A DNA stretch of 64,000 nucleotides from Candidatus Aalborgicola danicus. GTDB lineage: Bacteria > Pseudomonadota > Gammaproteobacteria > Burkholderiales > Burkholderiaceae_C. The translations under genes were made by a program, and so were the position numbers. This document shows positions 15,927-26,700 of this stretch, piece after piece. The stretch's first letter is position 1. Each line of letters starts with the position of its first letter. Location of the stretch: positions 1-64,000 of the forward strand of contig JADJBC010000021.1 in NCBI GenBank assembly GCA_016703945.1, given 5' to 3'. The notes under the pieces were generated by a model that saw only the letters and a list, made by a program, of their open reading frames with translations, was not told the DNA's origin and made no database searches.

Positions 15927-18239
15927 ATGTCGCATTTCAAAATCAAAACACTCCCCCTGGCGATGTCGCTCGCCGTGCCTGCCCTGTGCCTGCTGTGCAG
16001 CAGCGCCCTGGCCGCCGATGTCAAAACCCTGGCCCTGCCTGCGGTGACCGTCAGCGACTCCAAGCTGGACAACACCGCACCCGGCGCCACCAAGCTGGAC
16101 AAAGCCAGCCTGGCGCCGCGCCTGTCTGCCACCAGTGACACGGCCAGCCTGCTGTCGGATATTCCTGGCGTCAGCCTGTTTGGCGCCGGTGGCGTGTCCA
16201 GCCTGCCTGCCATCCACGGCCTGGCAGACGACCGCCTGCGCATCAAGGTGGACGGCATGGACCTGATTGCGTCCTGCCCCAACCACATGAACCCGGCCCT
16301 GTCGTACCTGGACCCGACCAACGTGGGCGTACTCAAGGTCTTTGCCGGTATCACGCCGGTCAGCGCCGGGGGTGACAGCATTGGTGGCACCATCATCGCG
16401 GAATCGCGCGCGCCAGAGTTCGCGCCAGCCGGGCAGAGTGTCACCAAGGGCGAGCTGGGTGCGTTCTACCGCAGCAACAACCAAGCGCGTGGCGCAAACG
16501 TTTCCGTCATGCACGCCACCGATGCATTCAACATCAGCTACAACGGCTCCACCAGCAAGGCCGACAACACCACCGCCGGTGCCGATTTCAAGACCTATGA
16601 CTTCACCGGCCGCGCCGGGCACAACCTGCCGCGCAACGAAGTGGGCTCCACCGCGTATGACACGCGCAACCAGACCGTTGGCGTCGCGTTCAAGAACGAC
16701 AACCACCTGTTCCAGGCCAAGCTGGGCTTTCAGGACATGCCGTTTCAGCTCTACCCCAACCAACGCATGGACATGCTGGACAACACCCAGCGCAGTGTGA
16801 ACCTGCGCTACGCCGGCCAGTTTGACTGGGGCACGCTGGAGGCCCGTGCCTACCAGGAAAAGGTGGACCACTTCATGGACTTTGGCGCCGACAAGCGCTA
16901 CTGGTACGGTAACGGTGCGCCCCCGATCGGCTCCGGTGGCCCCACGGCGCTGTTTGGCACGCCCTGCGCGCCCATCAGCTCCACCTGTGCAGCGGGCATG
17001 CCGATGTACACCGAAGGCAAGACCACGGGTGTCAGCGTCAAGGGCGATATGACCCTGGGCCAGCAGGATGTGCTGCGCGTGGGTGGCGAAGCCCAGCAAT
17101 ACCGCATCAACGACTGGTGGACGCCCTCTGGCGGTGGCATGTCGCCCGGCACGTTCTGGAACATCCGCGACGGCCAGCGTGACCGCAGCGCGGTGTTTGC
17201 GGAGTGGGAAGGCCGCAAGAGCGCACAGTGGATGACCCTGCTGGGTGCGCGCTACGAGCAGGTCACCATGGATGCGGGCGCAGCCGTGGGCTACAACCCG
17301 GCCGGCATGGGCTTTCAGGCGCGCGACGCCAACGCCTTCAATGCGCGCAGCCACCAGACGACGGACAACAATACCGACCTGACCGCTGCGGCCAGCTACA
17401 CCGCCAGCGACAACTACGCCATTGAATTCGGCTTTGCCCACAAGACCCGCTCACCCAATGTGTACGAGCGCTTCACCTGGTCCACCTGGCAGATGGCCGC
17501 GCTGATGAACAACTTTGTCGGCGACGGCAACGGCTACTTTGGCAACCTGGCCCTTAAACCCGAGCAGGCCAACAAGCTGTCGGCCACCTTTGACTGGCAT
17601 GCCGCCGACGGCAGCTGGGGCTTCAAGGCCACGCCGTACACCACCCAGGTGGCCGACTACATCGATGCCGTGCAGTGGAACGCCACCACCAACCTGGCCG
17701 CCACCGTGGCGGTGAAAGACAAGTTCAGCGTTCTCAAATTCGTCAACCAGTTGGCGCGCATCTATGGACTGGACCTGTCGGGCCACATGCCATTGGCCAC
17801 GAGTTCCGTGGGGGACGTTGGACTCAAGGGCCTGCTGAACTACACCAACGGCACCAACGAGGACACCGGTGACGGCCTGTACAACATCATGCCGCTCAAC
17901 GCCAAGCTTGCGCTGACCCACAAGCTGCAAGGCTGGGACAACAGCCTGGAGGTGTTGATGGTGCAAGCCAAGGACACGGTCTCTGGCGTGCGCAACGAGA
18001 TCAAGACCGCCGGCTACAGCCTGGTCAACCTGCGCACCAGCTATGCCTGGAAGCAGGTGCGCCTGGACTTTGGGGTGGAGAACCTGTTTGACAAGTTCTA
18101 TTACTTGCCAACCGGCGGCGCCTACACCGGCCAGGGCACCACCATGTCCAACCCGGCACTGCCCAACTACCCGCAGTGGGGTACTGCCGTGCCCGGCATG
18201 GGCCGCTCGGTGGTCGTGGGTTTGAACTTCAAGTTCTAA
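15927..18239 (+). CDS. TonB-dependent copper receptor, OprC/NosA-like
   Basis: 770 residues with a signal peptide (LAMSLAVPALCLLCSSALAA), plug (about 45-190) and barrel ending VVVGLNFKF with the terminal Phe. Residues 117-121 read CPNHM within DLIASCPNHMNPALSYLDP; this CxxxM element and its context match OprC of Pseudomonas aeruginosa and NosA, where the Cys and Met bind copper in the plug. It would import copper across the outer membrane. GAAGAGGTCC precedes the ATG. It is the last large gene of the copper island. Confidence 0.9.
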   Translation: MSHFKIKTLPLAMSLAVPALCLLCSSALAADVKTLALPAVTVSDSKLDNTAPGATKLDKASLAPRLSATSDTASLLSDIPGVSLFGAGGVSSLPAIHGLADDRLRIKVDGMDLIASCPNHMNPALSYLDPTNVGVLKVFAGITPVSAGGDSIGGTIIAESRAPEFAPAGQSVTKGELGAFYRSNNQARGANVSVMHATDAFNISYNGSTSKADNTTAGADFKTYDFTGRAGHNLPRNEVGSTAYDTRNQTVGVAFKNDNHLFQAKLGFQDMPFQLYPNQRMDMLDNTQRSVNLRYAGQFDWGTLEARAYQEKVDHFMDFGADKRYWYGNGAPPIGSGGPTALFGTPCAPISSTCAAGMPMYTEGKTTGVSVKGDMTLGQQDVLRVGGEAQQYRINDWWTPSGGGMSPGTFWNIRDGQRDRSAVFAEWEGRKSAQWMTLLGARYEQVTMDAGAAVGYNPAGMGFQARDANAFNARSHQTTDNNTDLTAAASYTASDNYAIEFGFAHKTRSPNVYERFTWSTWQMAALMNNFVGDGNGYFGNLALKPEQANKLSATFDWHAADGSWGFKATPYTTQVADYIDAVQWNATTNLAATVAVKDKFSVLKFVNQLARIYGLDLSGHMPLATSSVGDVGLKGLLNYTNGTNEDTGDGLYNIMPLNAKLALTHKLQGWDNSLEVLMVQAKDTVSGVRNEIKTAGYSLVNLRTSYAWKQVRLDFGVENLFDKFYYLPTGGAYTGQGTTMSNPALPNYPQWGTAVPGMGRSVVVGLNFKF

Positions 18240-18266
18240 GCGGGCACCCAACCAAGGAGACACGCC

Positions 18267-18287
18267 ATGCTGGATCAGTCCGTCTGA
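18267..18287 (+). other. Six-codon mini-ORF with a strong ribosome site
   Basis: AAGGAGA lies seven bases before an ATG that opens MLDQSV and stops. A perfect start signal on so short a frame may be the stump of a deleted downstream gene or a leader peptide. No gene in this frame follows. Confidence 0.3.
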
Positions 18288-18291
18288 CACC

Positions 18292-18310
18292 GGGGCCCAC
18301 ATTGGGCCCC
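18292..18310 (+). terminator. Possible hairpin terminator after the copper island
   Basis: Perfect inverted repeat GGGGCCC - ACATT - GGGCCCC. There is no T run after it, so intrinsic termination is weak; it could act with Rho. Confidence 0.35.
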
Positions 18311-18375
18311 ACCAGTGCACTACATTGGAGTAAGCTGTTAACTGTTCAGAGTTGACAACCTCCCATGGAGTGCAT

Positions 18376-19062
18376 ATGAGTGACACAGACGCCACCGGTT
18401 TTGGCAAATTTGTACCGGGATTTGACTTTTTACAAGGCCTGGCCAAAGGCGCCAGCAACAACATTCCACAAATGCCCAACCTGGGCAACTGGGTCGCGCC
18501 CACCTTGAATGTCGATGAGCTGGAAAAGCGCATTGAAGAACTCAAGGCCGTGCACTTCTGGCTGGAGCAAAACTCCCGCGCCCTGGGTGCCACCATCCAG
18601 GCGCTGGAGGTGCAGAAGATGACGCTGTCCACCCTCAAGGGCATGAACTTCAACATCGGGGATGTGGCCAATGCGCTCAAACTTCGCGCCGCCGAGTCAG
18701 TGCACAGTGGAGTGCAACGGGTCACCGAACGCGCCGCTTCCACCGCCAAAACCATCAGCGACGTTGCTACAGGCAACAGCGGTACCGGCGCCAAGGCGGG
18801 CAAAGGCTCCTCGGGAATGGGGGCCATGGTGGATCCACTGCAACTGTGGGGCTCTCTGACACAGCAGTTTCAGCAAATTGCGGCGGGCGCTTTCAAGGAA
18901 GCCAGCACCAAGACCGCGGTGGATGTCACCAGGAACATGGCCACGGGCATGGCCAAGGAGGCCCTGAAATCTGCCAAGGCAGCAGGGAAAAAAGCAGCCA
19001 GTGGTGCTGCCAAGCGCGCCAGTAAACCAGTGGTCCGTAAAACAACGCCGCGCAGTCGCTGA
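18376..19062 (+). CDS. PhaM-like polyhydroxyalkanoate granule protein
   Basis: 228 residues starting MSDTDATGFGKFVPGFDFLQ. The N-terminal part carries a segment typical of PhaM (ELEKRIEELKAVHFWLEQNSRALGATIQ..., split here by function as a helical oligomerisation region at about 50-85). The C-terminus (about 190-228) is rich in Lys and Ala (KSAKAAGKKAASGAAKRAS), like the DNA-binding tail by which PhaM links storage granules to the nucleoid; PhaM also activates PHA synthase. No PHA synthesis genes lie nearby. It could instead be a generic phasin-like protein. Confidence 0.72.
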   Translation: MSDTDATGFGKFVPGFDFLQGLAKGASNNIPQMPNLGNWVAPTLNVDELEKRIEELKAVHFWLEQNSRALGATIQALEVQKMTLSTLKGMNFNIGDVANALKLRAAESVHSGVQRVTERAASTAKTISDVATGNSGTGAKAGKGSSGMGAMVDPLQLWGSLTQQFQQIAAGAFKEASTKTAVDVTRNMATGMAKEALKSAKAAGKKAASGAAKRASKPVVRKTTPRSR

Positions 19063-19096
19063 CGCGGCGCGCGCAGACCGCAGCGAGAAAGCGTAT

Positions 19097-20368
19097 ATGA
19101 AGCTGTTTCCATACGCGCATGCAACCCACCCGCAGTGGCAAATGGCGGCCGCCCTGGTGCTGGCGCAGTTGCGGGCCCAGATGGCGCTGCAGGAATACGC
19201 CCATGCTCCGGCTCTGGCCCTGCTGTACATCACCGACCATTACGCGGGTGCAGCAAAGGACATCCTGGACCACCTGGGTGCCGAGCTGCCGCTGGTCACC
19301 GACTGGTCAGGCACTGTGGGCGTTGGCATTGTGGCCAATAACGTGGAGTATTGGGACGAGCCCGCCATGGCCGTCATGCTGCTGGAGTTGCCCAGCGACC
19401 AGTACCGGGTGTTTTCCGGTGTAGCCCCGTTGGGGCTCGGATTTGAGGCCCACACGGCATTGGTGCACGCCGACCCCGAAACCTCCGACTTGAGCGAGTT
19501 GATTGGCGAAATGGCCGAGCGCACGGATGCGGGTTATGTGTTTGGCGGCTTGACCAGCAGCCGCTGGCAGCCAGTGCAGTTTGCGGTCGGTGGCAATGGC
19601 AATATCAGTGGTCATGGTGCAGCGGGGGGGGTGTTTACCGGTGGCCTTAGCGGAGTGGCCTTTGGGGCCGACGTGGCCTTGATCTCCCGCGTCACACAGG
19701 GTTGTATGCCGGTCTCCGCGGCACGCCACGTGACCCAAGCTGACCACAATGTGGTGCTGGAACTGGATGGCGAGCCAGCACTGGACGTCATGCTGCGTGA
19801 TTTGTCAATTTCGCTGGAGCAACCCCAAGAGGCCCTGGAGGTTGTGCGTGCCACCTTGGTCGGGCTGATTCCGGCGCATGAGTCGACGCGCAGCGTCTTG
19901 CGGCACACCGGAAATTTTGGTGAAGATGTGGTGGTGCGCCATATTATTGGACTGGACCCCGGGCGCCGGGGCATTGCGGTGGCAGACCGCGTGGAGGCAG
20001 GCGCGCAACTGGTGTTTTGCCAGCGCAATGTGGCAGCGGCGCGGGCCGATCTGACCCGCATCTGTGCCGAAATTCGCGAAGAACTGGAGCCCCAGGAGCA
20101 AGCGCTGGAAGCTGCGCCCGCGGGTGCTACGACGACGGTTGAGTCGGCGCCGCAGCCCGTTGCCCGTCAGATGGCCGGTGCCGTTTACGTGAGCTGCACC
20201 GGCCGTGGCGGCTCTCACTTTGGCGGCCCCAGTGCCGAGCTGCAACTGGTGCGACGAGCCCTGGGAGATGTTCCCCTGGTCGGTTTTTTCGCCGGGGGTG
20301 AAATTGCCCACCACCACCTGTACGGTTACACGGGAGTGCTGACCGTGTTTCTGGCAAATCCTGAATGA
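19097..20368 (+). CDS. FIST domain sensory protein
   Basis: 423 residues starting MKLFPYAHATHPQWQM. It has a FIST N-terminal domain (about 30-225; LALLYITDHYAGAAKDILDHL and a Gly-rich FGGLTSSR... region) and a FIST C-terminal domain (about 230-415) ending in FFAGGEIAHHHLYGYTGVLTVF, a signature of the family. FIST proteins are thought to bind small ligands and often feed signalling pathways; here no kinase or methyl-acceptor domain is attached. It follows the PhaM-like gene by 34 bases and may be co-transcribed. Confidence 0.85.
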   Translation: MKLFPYAHATHPQWQMAAALVLAQLRAQMALQEYAHAPALALLYITDHYAGAAKDILDHLGAELPLVTDWSGTVGVGIVANNVEYWDEPAMAVMLLELPSDQYRVFSGVAPLGLGFEAHTALVHADPETSDLSELIGEMAERTDAGYVFGGLTSSRWQPVQFAVGGNGNISGHGAAGGVFTGGLSGVAFGADVALISRVTQGCMPVSAARHVTQADHNVVLELDGEPALDVMLRDLSISLEQPQEALEVVRATLVGLIPAHESTRSVLRHTGNFGEDVVVRHIIGLDPGRRGIAVADRVEAGAQLVFCQRNVAAARADLTRICAEIREELEPQEQALEAAPAGATTTVESAPQPVARQMAGAVYVSCTGRGGSHFGGPSAELQLVRRALGDVPLVGFFAGGEIAHHHLYGYTGVLTVFLANPE

Positions 20369-20393
20369 CAGGCCTGGCTCACTGTCCTTGTTT

Positions 20394-21584
20394 TCAGATT
20401 CCCCGCGCACGCTCCGCCTTGAACTGCGCCCGGAACGCGCCAAACGTGCGCGCGTCCAACGCCTCGCGTACCTCGCGCATCAGGTTCAAGTAGTAATGCA
20501 GGTTGTGGATGGTGGCCAGCATGGGGCCCAGCATCTCGCCGCAGCGGTCCAGATGGTGCAGGTAGGCCCGAGAAAAGCCCTCGCGGCCACCGTCGTCCCA
20601 CGCCACGCCGGAGGTCCCGGCGCAGGCATGGCAGGTGCAACTGGGGTCCAGCGGCTGCGGGTCCATCTTGTGGCGTGCGTTGCGCAGCTTCAGGTCGCCA
20701 AAGCGGGTGAAGATGGTGCCGTTGCGTGCATTGCGGGTGGGCATCACGCAGTCGAACATGTCCACGCCATCGGCTACGCCCTGCACCAGATCCTCGGGCG
20801 TGCCCACGCCCATCAGGTAGCGCGGCTTGTGGGCTGGCAGGCGGTGCGGCGTGTGCGCCATGATGCGCAGCATCTCGTCCTTGGGTTCACCCACACTGAC
20901 GCCGCCGACGGCATAGCCGGGGAAATCCATTTCCACCAGCTGGTCCAGCGATTCCTGGCGCAGGTTTTCGAACATGCCGCCCTGCACAATGCCGAATAGT
21001 GCGTTGGGGTTCTCCAACTTGATGAATTCGGCCTGGCAGCGCTTGGCCCAGCGCAGGCTCAGCTCCATCGATGTGCGAGCCTCGCGCTCAGTCGTGATGT
21101 GGCCCTTGGTGTCATAGGGCGTGCATTCGTCAAACTGCATGACGATGTCGCTGTTCAGCACCGTCTGGATCTGCATGCTGATCTCAGGCGTCAAAAACAG
21201 CTTGTCGCCATTCACAGGAGAAGCAAATTTGACACCTTCTTCGCTGATCTTGCGCATCTCGCCCAGGCTCCAGACCTGGAAGCCGCCCGAGTCGGTGAGG
21301 ATGGGCTTGCTCCACTTCTCAAACGCATGCAGGCCGCCAAAACTGGCCATCACGTCCAGGCCCGGGCGCATCCACAAGTGGAATGTATTGCCCAGGATGA
21401 TTTGTGCGCCCATGTCTTCCAGGCTGCGCGGCATCACGCCCTTGACCGTGCCGTAGGTGCCCACCGGCATGAAGATCGGGGTTTGCACCACGCCATGGTT
21501 CAGCGTGAGTGTGCCGCGGCGGGCGTGGCTGGTGGGGTCGGTGGTCAGGAGTTCGAATTGCAGCATGGGGGTATTGTCTTGCAT
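20394..21584 (-). CDS. tgt: tRNA-guanine transglycosylase
   Basis: Exchanges the wobble guanine for preQ1 in tRNAs Asp, Asn, His and Tyr. 396 residues. The catalytic Asp pair is in LTDSGGFQVWSLG and DCVMPTRNARNG, and the zinc site is CTCHACAG with a following His in AYLHHLD. The start at 21584 (MQDNTPMLQFELL) has AAGG at a suitable distance; the internal Met of MLQFELLTTDP is also possible. queA, the next step, lies upstream on the same strand but is separated by a toxin-antitoxin pair on the other strand. Confidence 0.95.
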   Translation of the reverse strand: MQDNTPMLQFELLTTDPTSHARRGTLTLNHGVVQTPIFMPVGTYGTVKGVMPRSLEDMGAQIILGNTFHLWMRPGLDVMASFGGLHAFEKWSKPILTDSGGFQVWSLGEMRKISEEGVKFASPVNGDKLFLTPEISMQIQTVLNSDIVMQFDECTPYDTKGHITTEREARTSMELSLRWAKRCQAEFIKLENPNALFGIVQGGMFENLRQESLDQLVEMDFPGYAVGGVSVGEPKDEMLRIMAHTPHRLPAHKPRYLMGVGTPEDLVQGVADGVDMFDCVMPTRNARNGTIFTRFGDLKLRNARHKMDPQPLDPSCTCHACAGTSGVAWDDGGREGFSRAYLHHLDRCGEMLGPMLATIHNLHYYLNLMREVREALDARTFGAFRAQFKAERARGI

Positions 21585-21665
21585 TGCCATTGCCTTGAAA
21601 GTCAAGAGATTTTTTGTGCTTTACTGTAAAATTTGCTTTACTTGCTGTTTTGTAAAGGAGTCTCC

Positions 21666-21896
21666 ATGCATTCGGATGCCATTGTTTCCAGCAAAGGTCA
21701 GGTTACGCTGCCAGCAGCCATGCGCGCGAAGTTGGGTATCGGCCCGGGCTCGCATATCCAGTTTGAGCTGCGTGGCATGGAGTTGGTCATCAAGCCCGAA
21801 CTGCCCATGAGTGCGTATTACGGTTTGTTGAAGGATTACAACCTTGATCCGGCCGACCTGGAGATTGAGAAAGAGCCGGATCGGGAGTTCGAATGA
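21666..21896 (+). CDS. AbrB/VapB-type antitoxin
   Basis: 76 residues: a swapped-hairpin AbrB DNA-binding domain (residues 5-45, AIVSSKGQVTLPAAMRAKLGI...GSHIQFEL) followed by an acidic tail (DPADLEIEKEPDREFE) of the kind that blocks a PIN toxin. AAAGGAG precedes the ATG. Its stop overlaps the toxin start as ATGA. It should neutralise the toxin and repress its own promoter. Confidence 0.86.
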   Translation: MHSDAIVSSKGQVTLPAAMRAKLGIGPGSHIQFELRGMELVIKPELPMSAYYGLLKDYNLDPADLEIEKEPDREFE

Positions 21897-22291
21897 ACTT
21901 GGTTGATTCTTCGGGCTGGATTGAGTTTTTTTTAGCTGGCCCCAATGGCCCGTTGTTTAAACCCGTGGTCGAGCAGCGCAACATCCTTTTGGTACCTGTG
22001 ATCGCGCTGTTTGAAGTGCACAAAGTACTCATTCGCAAGGTGCCGCCAGACGGCGTGCTGGCTTGCCTGAATGTGATGCGCCTGGGCCGCGTGCTGGATA
22101 TCACCGACCGGCGTGCCGTGGCGGCTGCCGACATCGCCATTCGCCACCCTCTGGCCATGGCCGACGCCATGATGTACAGCATGGCTCTGGAGCACGGAGC
22201 GATGTTCTGGACACAGGACGTGGACTACCAAGGCCTGCCCGGTGTGCACTACTTTCCCAAGCCTCCCAAGGCGTCCTTGCCCTCAGTTTGA
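21893..22291 (+). CDS. PIN-domain toxin ribonuclease (VapC type)
   Basis: 132 residues with the PIN acidic residues: Asp5 in MNLVDSSGWIEFF, Glu in ALFEVHKVL, Asp in MADAMMYSMA and Asp/Gln in FWTQDVDYQGL. Such toxins cut tRNA or rRNA when free of antitoxin. The ATGA overlap with the antitoxin gene indicates coupled translation. Its last codons overlap the end of queA by nine bases (convergent). The pair is inserted between tgt and queA, which are commonly adjacent, and so was probably acquired. Confidence 0.9.
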   Translation: MNLVDSSGWIEFFLAGPNGPLFKPVVEQRNILLVPVIALFEVHKVLIRKVPPDGVLACLNVMRLGRVLDITDRRAVAAADIAIRHPLAMADAMMYSMALEHGAMFWTQDVDYQGLPGVHYFPKPPKASLPSV

Positions 22292-23398
22292 GCGGTCCAC
22301 TGACGGGCGTGCCAGCAGCATCGCATCGCCATAGCTGAAAAAGCGGTACTCGCGCGATATGGCCGTTTGGTACAGCGCCATGATGTGCGCGTAGCCTGCA
22401 AAGGCGCTGACCAGCATCATCAAGCTGGACTTGGGCAAGTGGAAGTTGGTGACCAGCAGGTCAATCAGCTTGAACTCAAACCCCGGCGTGATAAAGATGC
22501 GGGTGTCGCCTCGCGCTACACCGCTGTGCGCCCAGCTCTCTAGCGTGCGCACAGTGGTGGTGCCCACGGCGACGATGCGGCCACCCCTGGCCTGGCAGTC
22601 GGTTATGGCCTGCTGGGTAGCGAACGGCACCTCGTACCACTCGCTGTGCATCTGGTGCTCGGACAGGTTTTCGGTCTTCACGGGCTGGAAGGTGCCAGCG
22701 CCCACGTGCAGCGTCACATGCGCGCGCTGCACACCCATCGCGTCGATCTGGTCCAGCAGGGCTTGGTCAAAGTGCAAGGCCGCGGTGGGCGCGGCCACGG
22801 CGCCGGGGTTCTTGGCAAACACGGTCTGGTAGCGCAGGGCGTCGTCGGCCGAGTCGCTGTGGGTGATATAGGGCGGCAGCGGCACATGGCCGTGGCGCTC
22901 CATCAGCGCATAAGGGTCGTCGCCCGCGTCGTTGCTCAGCACAAAACGGAACAGCGGACCATCCGCATCGGGCCAGCGGCCTAGCAGGGTGGCACTCAGA
23001 CCGTCTTCTTTGCCCGGCGCGCAGACCAGCTTGAGAGTCGCGCCGACTTCGGGCTTTTTGCTGACCCGCATATGCGCCGCCACCTGGTTACCGCCCAGCG
23101 CGCGCTCCACCAATAGTTCGACCTTGCCGCCAGTACTCTTTTCACCAAACAGGCGGGCGTTGACGACCTTGGTGTCGTTGAACACCAGCAGGTCCCCGGC
23201 GCGCAGCAACGTGGGCAACTCACGAAAGATCCGGTCCAGCGGTGGCGTGACCGTGCTGTCAAGCAGGCGCGAACCACTGCGCTCGGGAGCCGGGTGTTGT
23301 GCGATCAGGGCCTCTGGCAATACAAAGTCGAAATCGCTCAACGTGTGGGTGGTGGAGACGGAGTTGACCACCGTGTGGTCGGGAGCAGTTGGGGTCAT
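22283..23398 (-). CDS. queA: S-adenosylmethionine:tRNA ribosyltransferase-isomerase
   Basis: Adds the ribosyl part of SAM to preQ1-tRNA, forming epoxyqueuosine. 371 residues from the ATG at 23398, a little longer than the usual 350 because of about 17 N-terminal residues before TLSDFDFVLPEALIAQHP. Family features include LLVFNDTKVVNARLFG, HVGAGTFQPVKTENLSEHQMHSEWYEV (shown in parts: THVGAGTFQPV and HQMHSEWYEV) and NFHLPKSSLMMLVSAFAG. A start at the later GTG before SVSTTH is possible. Divergent from recG with about 70 bases between starts. Confidence 0.94.
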   Translation of the reverse strand: MTPTAPDHTVVNSVSTTHTLSDFDFVLPEALIAQHPAPERSGSRLLDSTVTPPLDRIFRELPTLLRAGDLLVFNDTKVVNARLFGEKSTGGKVELLVERALGGNQVAAHMRVSKKPEVGATLKLVCAPGKEDGLSATLLGRWPDADGPLFRFVLSNDAGDDPYALMERHGHVPLPPYITHSDSADDALRYQTVFAKNPGAVAAPTAALHFDQALLDQIDAMGVQRAHVTLHVGAGTFQPVKTENLSEHQMHSEWYEVPFATQQAITDCQARGGRIVAVGTTTVRTLESWAHSGVARGDTRIFITPGFEFKLIDLLVTNFHLPKSSLMMLVSAFAGYAHIMALYQTAISREYRFFSYGDAMLLARPSVDRSN

Positions 23399-23468
23399 AA
23401 GTGCTTGAGGGTTGAACAAACCCGTACCAAGATTGCAGCAAGGTTGAAAGAACGGGCAGAATTGTCCC

Positions 23469-25652
<2,184 letters not shown>

Positions 25653-25721
25653 GTAGTACGGATGTTCTTTCGGAGCCCCGCTGTTCAGCGCTAGGGCGCC
25701 AGATTTTCTTAGAGGATTGCC

Positions 25722-26681
25722 ATGACACTGACCGAGCTGAAATACATTGTTGCTGTAGCCCGCGAGCGGCACTTTGGAAGGGCGGCGGAGGCCTGTTACG
25801 TATCACAACCCACGCTGTCCGTGGCAGTCAAGAAGCTGGAAGAAGAACTCGACGTCAAGCTTTTTGAGCGCAGTGCCAACGAGGTGACCGTGACGCCCCT
25901 GGGCGAGGAAATCGTGCGCCAGGCGCAGAGTGTGCTGGAGCAGGCCGCCAATATCAAAGACATTGCCAAGCGTGGCAAAGACCCGCTGGCAGGCCCCCTC
26001 AGGCTGGGCGTGATCTACACCATTGCTCCGTATCTGTTGCCGGATTTGGTGCGCCAGGTCATCAAACGCACCCCCCAGATGCCGCTGGTACTGCAGGAGA
26101 ATTTCACCGTCAAACTGATGGAAATGTTGCGCACGGGCGAAATTGACTGCGCCATTCTGGCCGAGCCTTTTCCTGACACCGGCTTGGCGTCTGCCCCCTT
26201 GTACGACGAGCCTTTTTTGGCGGCCGTGCCGATGCAGCACCCGCTGGCTTCACTGGCCAGTGTCAGCACCGAGTCGTTGAAGAAAGAAACCATGCTGCTG
26301 CTGGGCAATGGTCATTGTTTTCGGGACCATGTGCTGGAGGTTTGCCCCGAGTTCGCCCGGTTTTCCAGCGACACCGAGGGCATTCGCAAGAGTTTTGAAG
26401 GCTCGTCGCTGGAGACCATCAAACACATGGTGGCGGCTGGCATGGGCATTACCCTGGTGCCGCGTTTGAGTGTGCCCGCCGGGGCGCTGGTCGCCAAAAC
26501 CCGGCGCCACGCCGATTCGCTGGTCAAATACCTGCCGGTGCAGGATGGCCCCGGGGCCGAGCCACCATCACGCCGAGTGGTGCTGGTGTGGCGCCGGAGT
26601 TTCACGCGGTACGAGGCCATTGCTGCGTTGCGCAATGCCGTTTATGCCTGCGAGCTACCCGGTGTGGTTCGTTTGTCGTGA
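25722..26681 (+). CDS. oxyR: Hydrogen peroxide-sensing LysR regulator OxyR
   Basis: 319 residues: a winged helix-turn-helix at 1-60 (HFGRAAEACYVSQPTLSVAV) and an effector domain containing the redox pair Cys199 and Cys208 in GNGHCFRDHVLEVCPE, the same numbering as in E. coli OxyR. Oxidation forms a disulfide that activates peroxide-defence genes. GAGGATTGCC precedes the ATG. The recG-oxyR-ubiA order looks like a conserved block in related betaproteobacteria, from memory. Confidence 0.93.
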   Translation: MTLTELKYIVAVARERHFGRAAEACYVSQPTLSVAVKKLEEELDVKLFERSANEVTVTPLGEEIVRQAQSVLEQAANIKDIAKRGKDPLAGPLRLGVIYTIAPYLLPDLVRQVIKRTPQMPLVLQENFTVKLMEMLRTGEIDCAILAEPFPDTGLASAPLYDEPFLAAVPMQHPLASLASVSTESLKKETMLLLGNGHCFRDHVLEVCPEFARFSSDTEGIRKSFEGSSLETIKHMVAAGMGITLVPRLSVPAGALVAKTRRHADSLVKYLPVQDGPGAEPPSRRVVLVWRRSFTRYEAIAALRNAVYACELPGVVRLS

Positions 26682-26700
26682 TAGCGGGGCAGTGTTTGTG

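Noticed and set aside
15792..17441. Open frame of 549 codons on the minus strand
   Set aside because: Antisense to the OprC-like receptor, whose motifs are intact; a GC-rich shadow frame.
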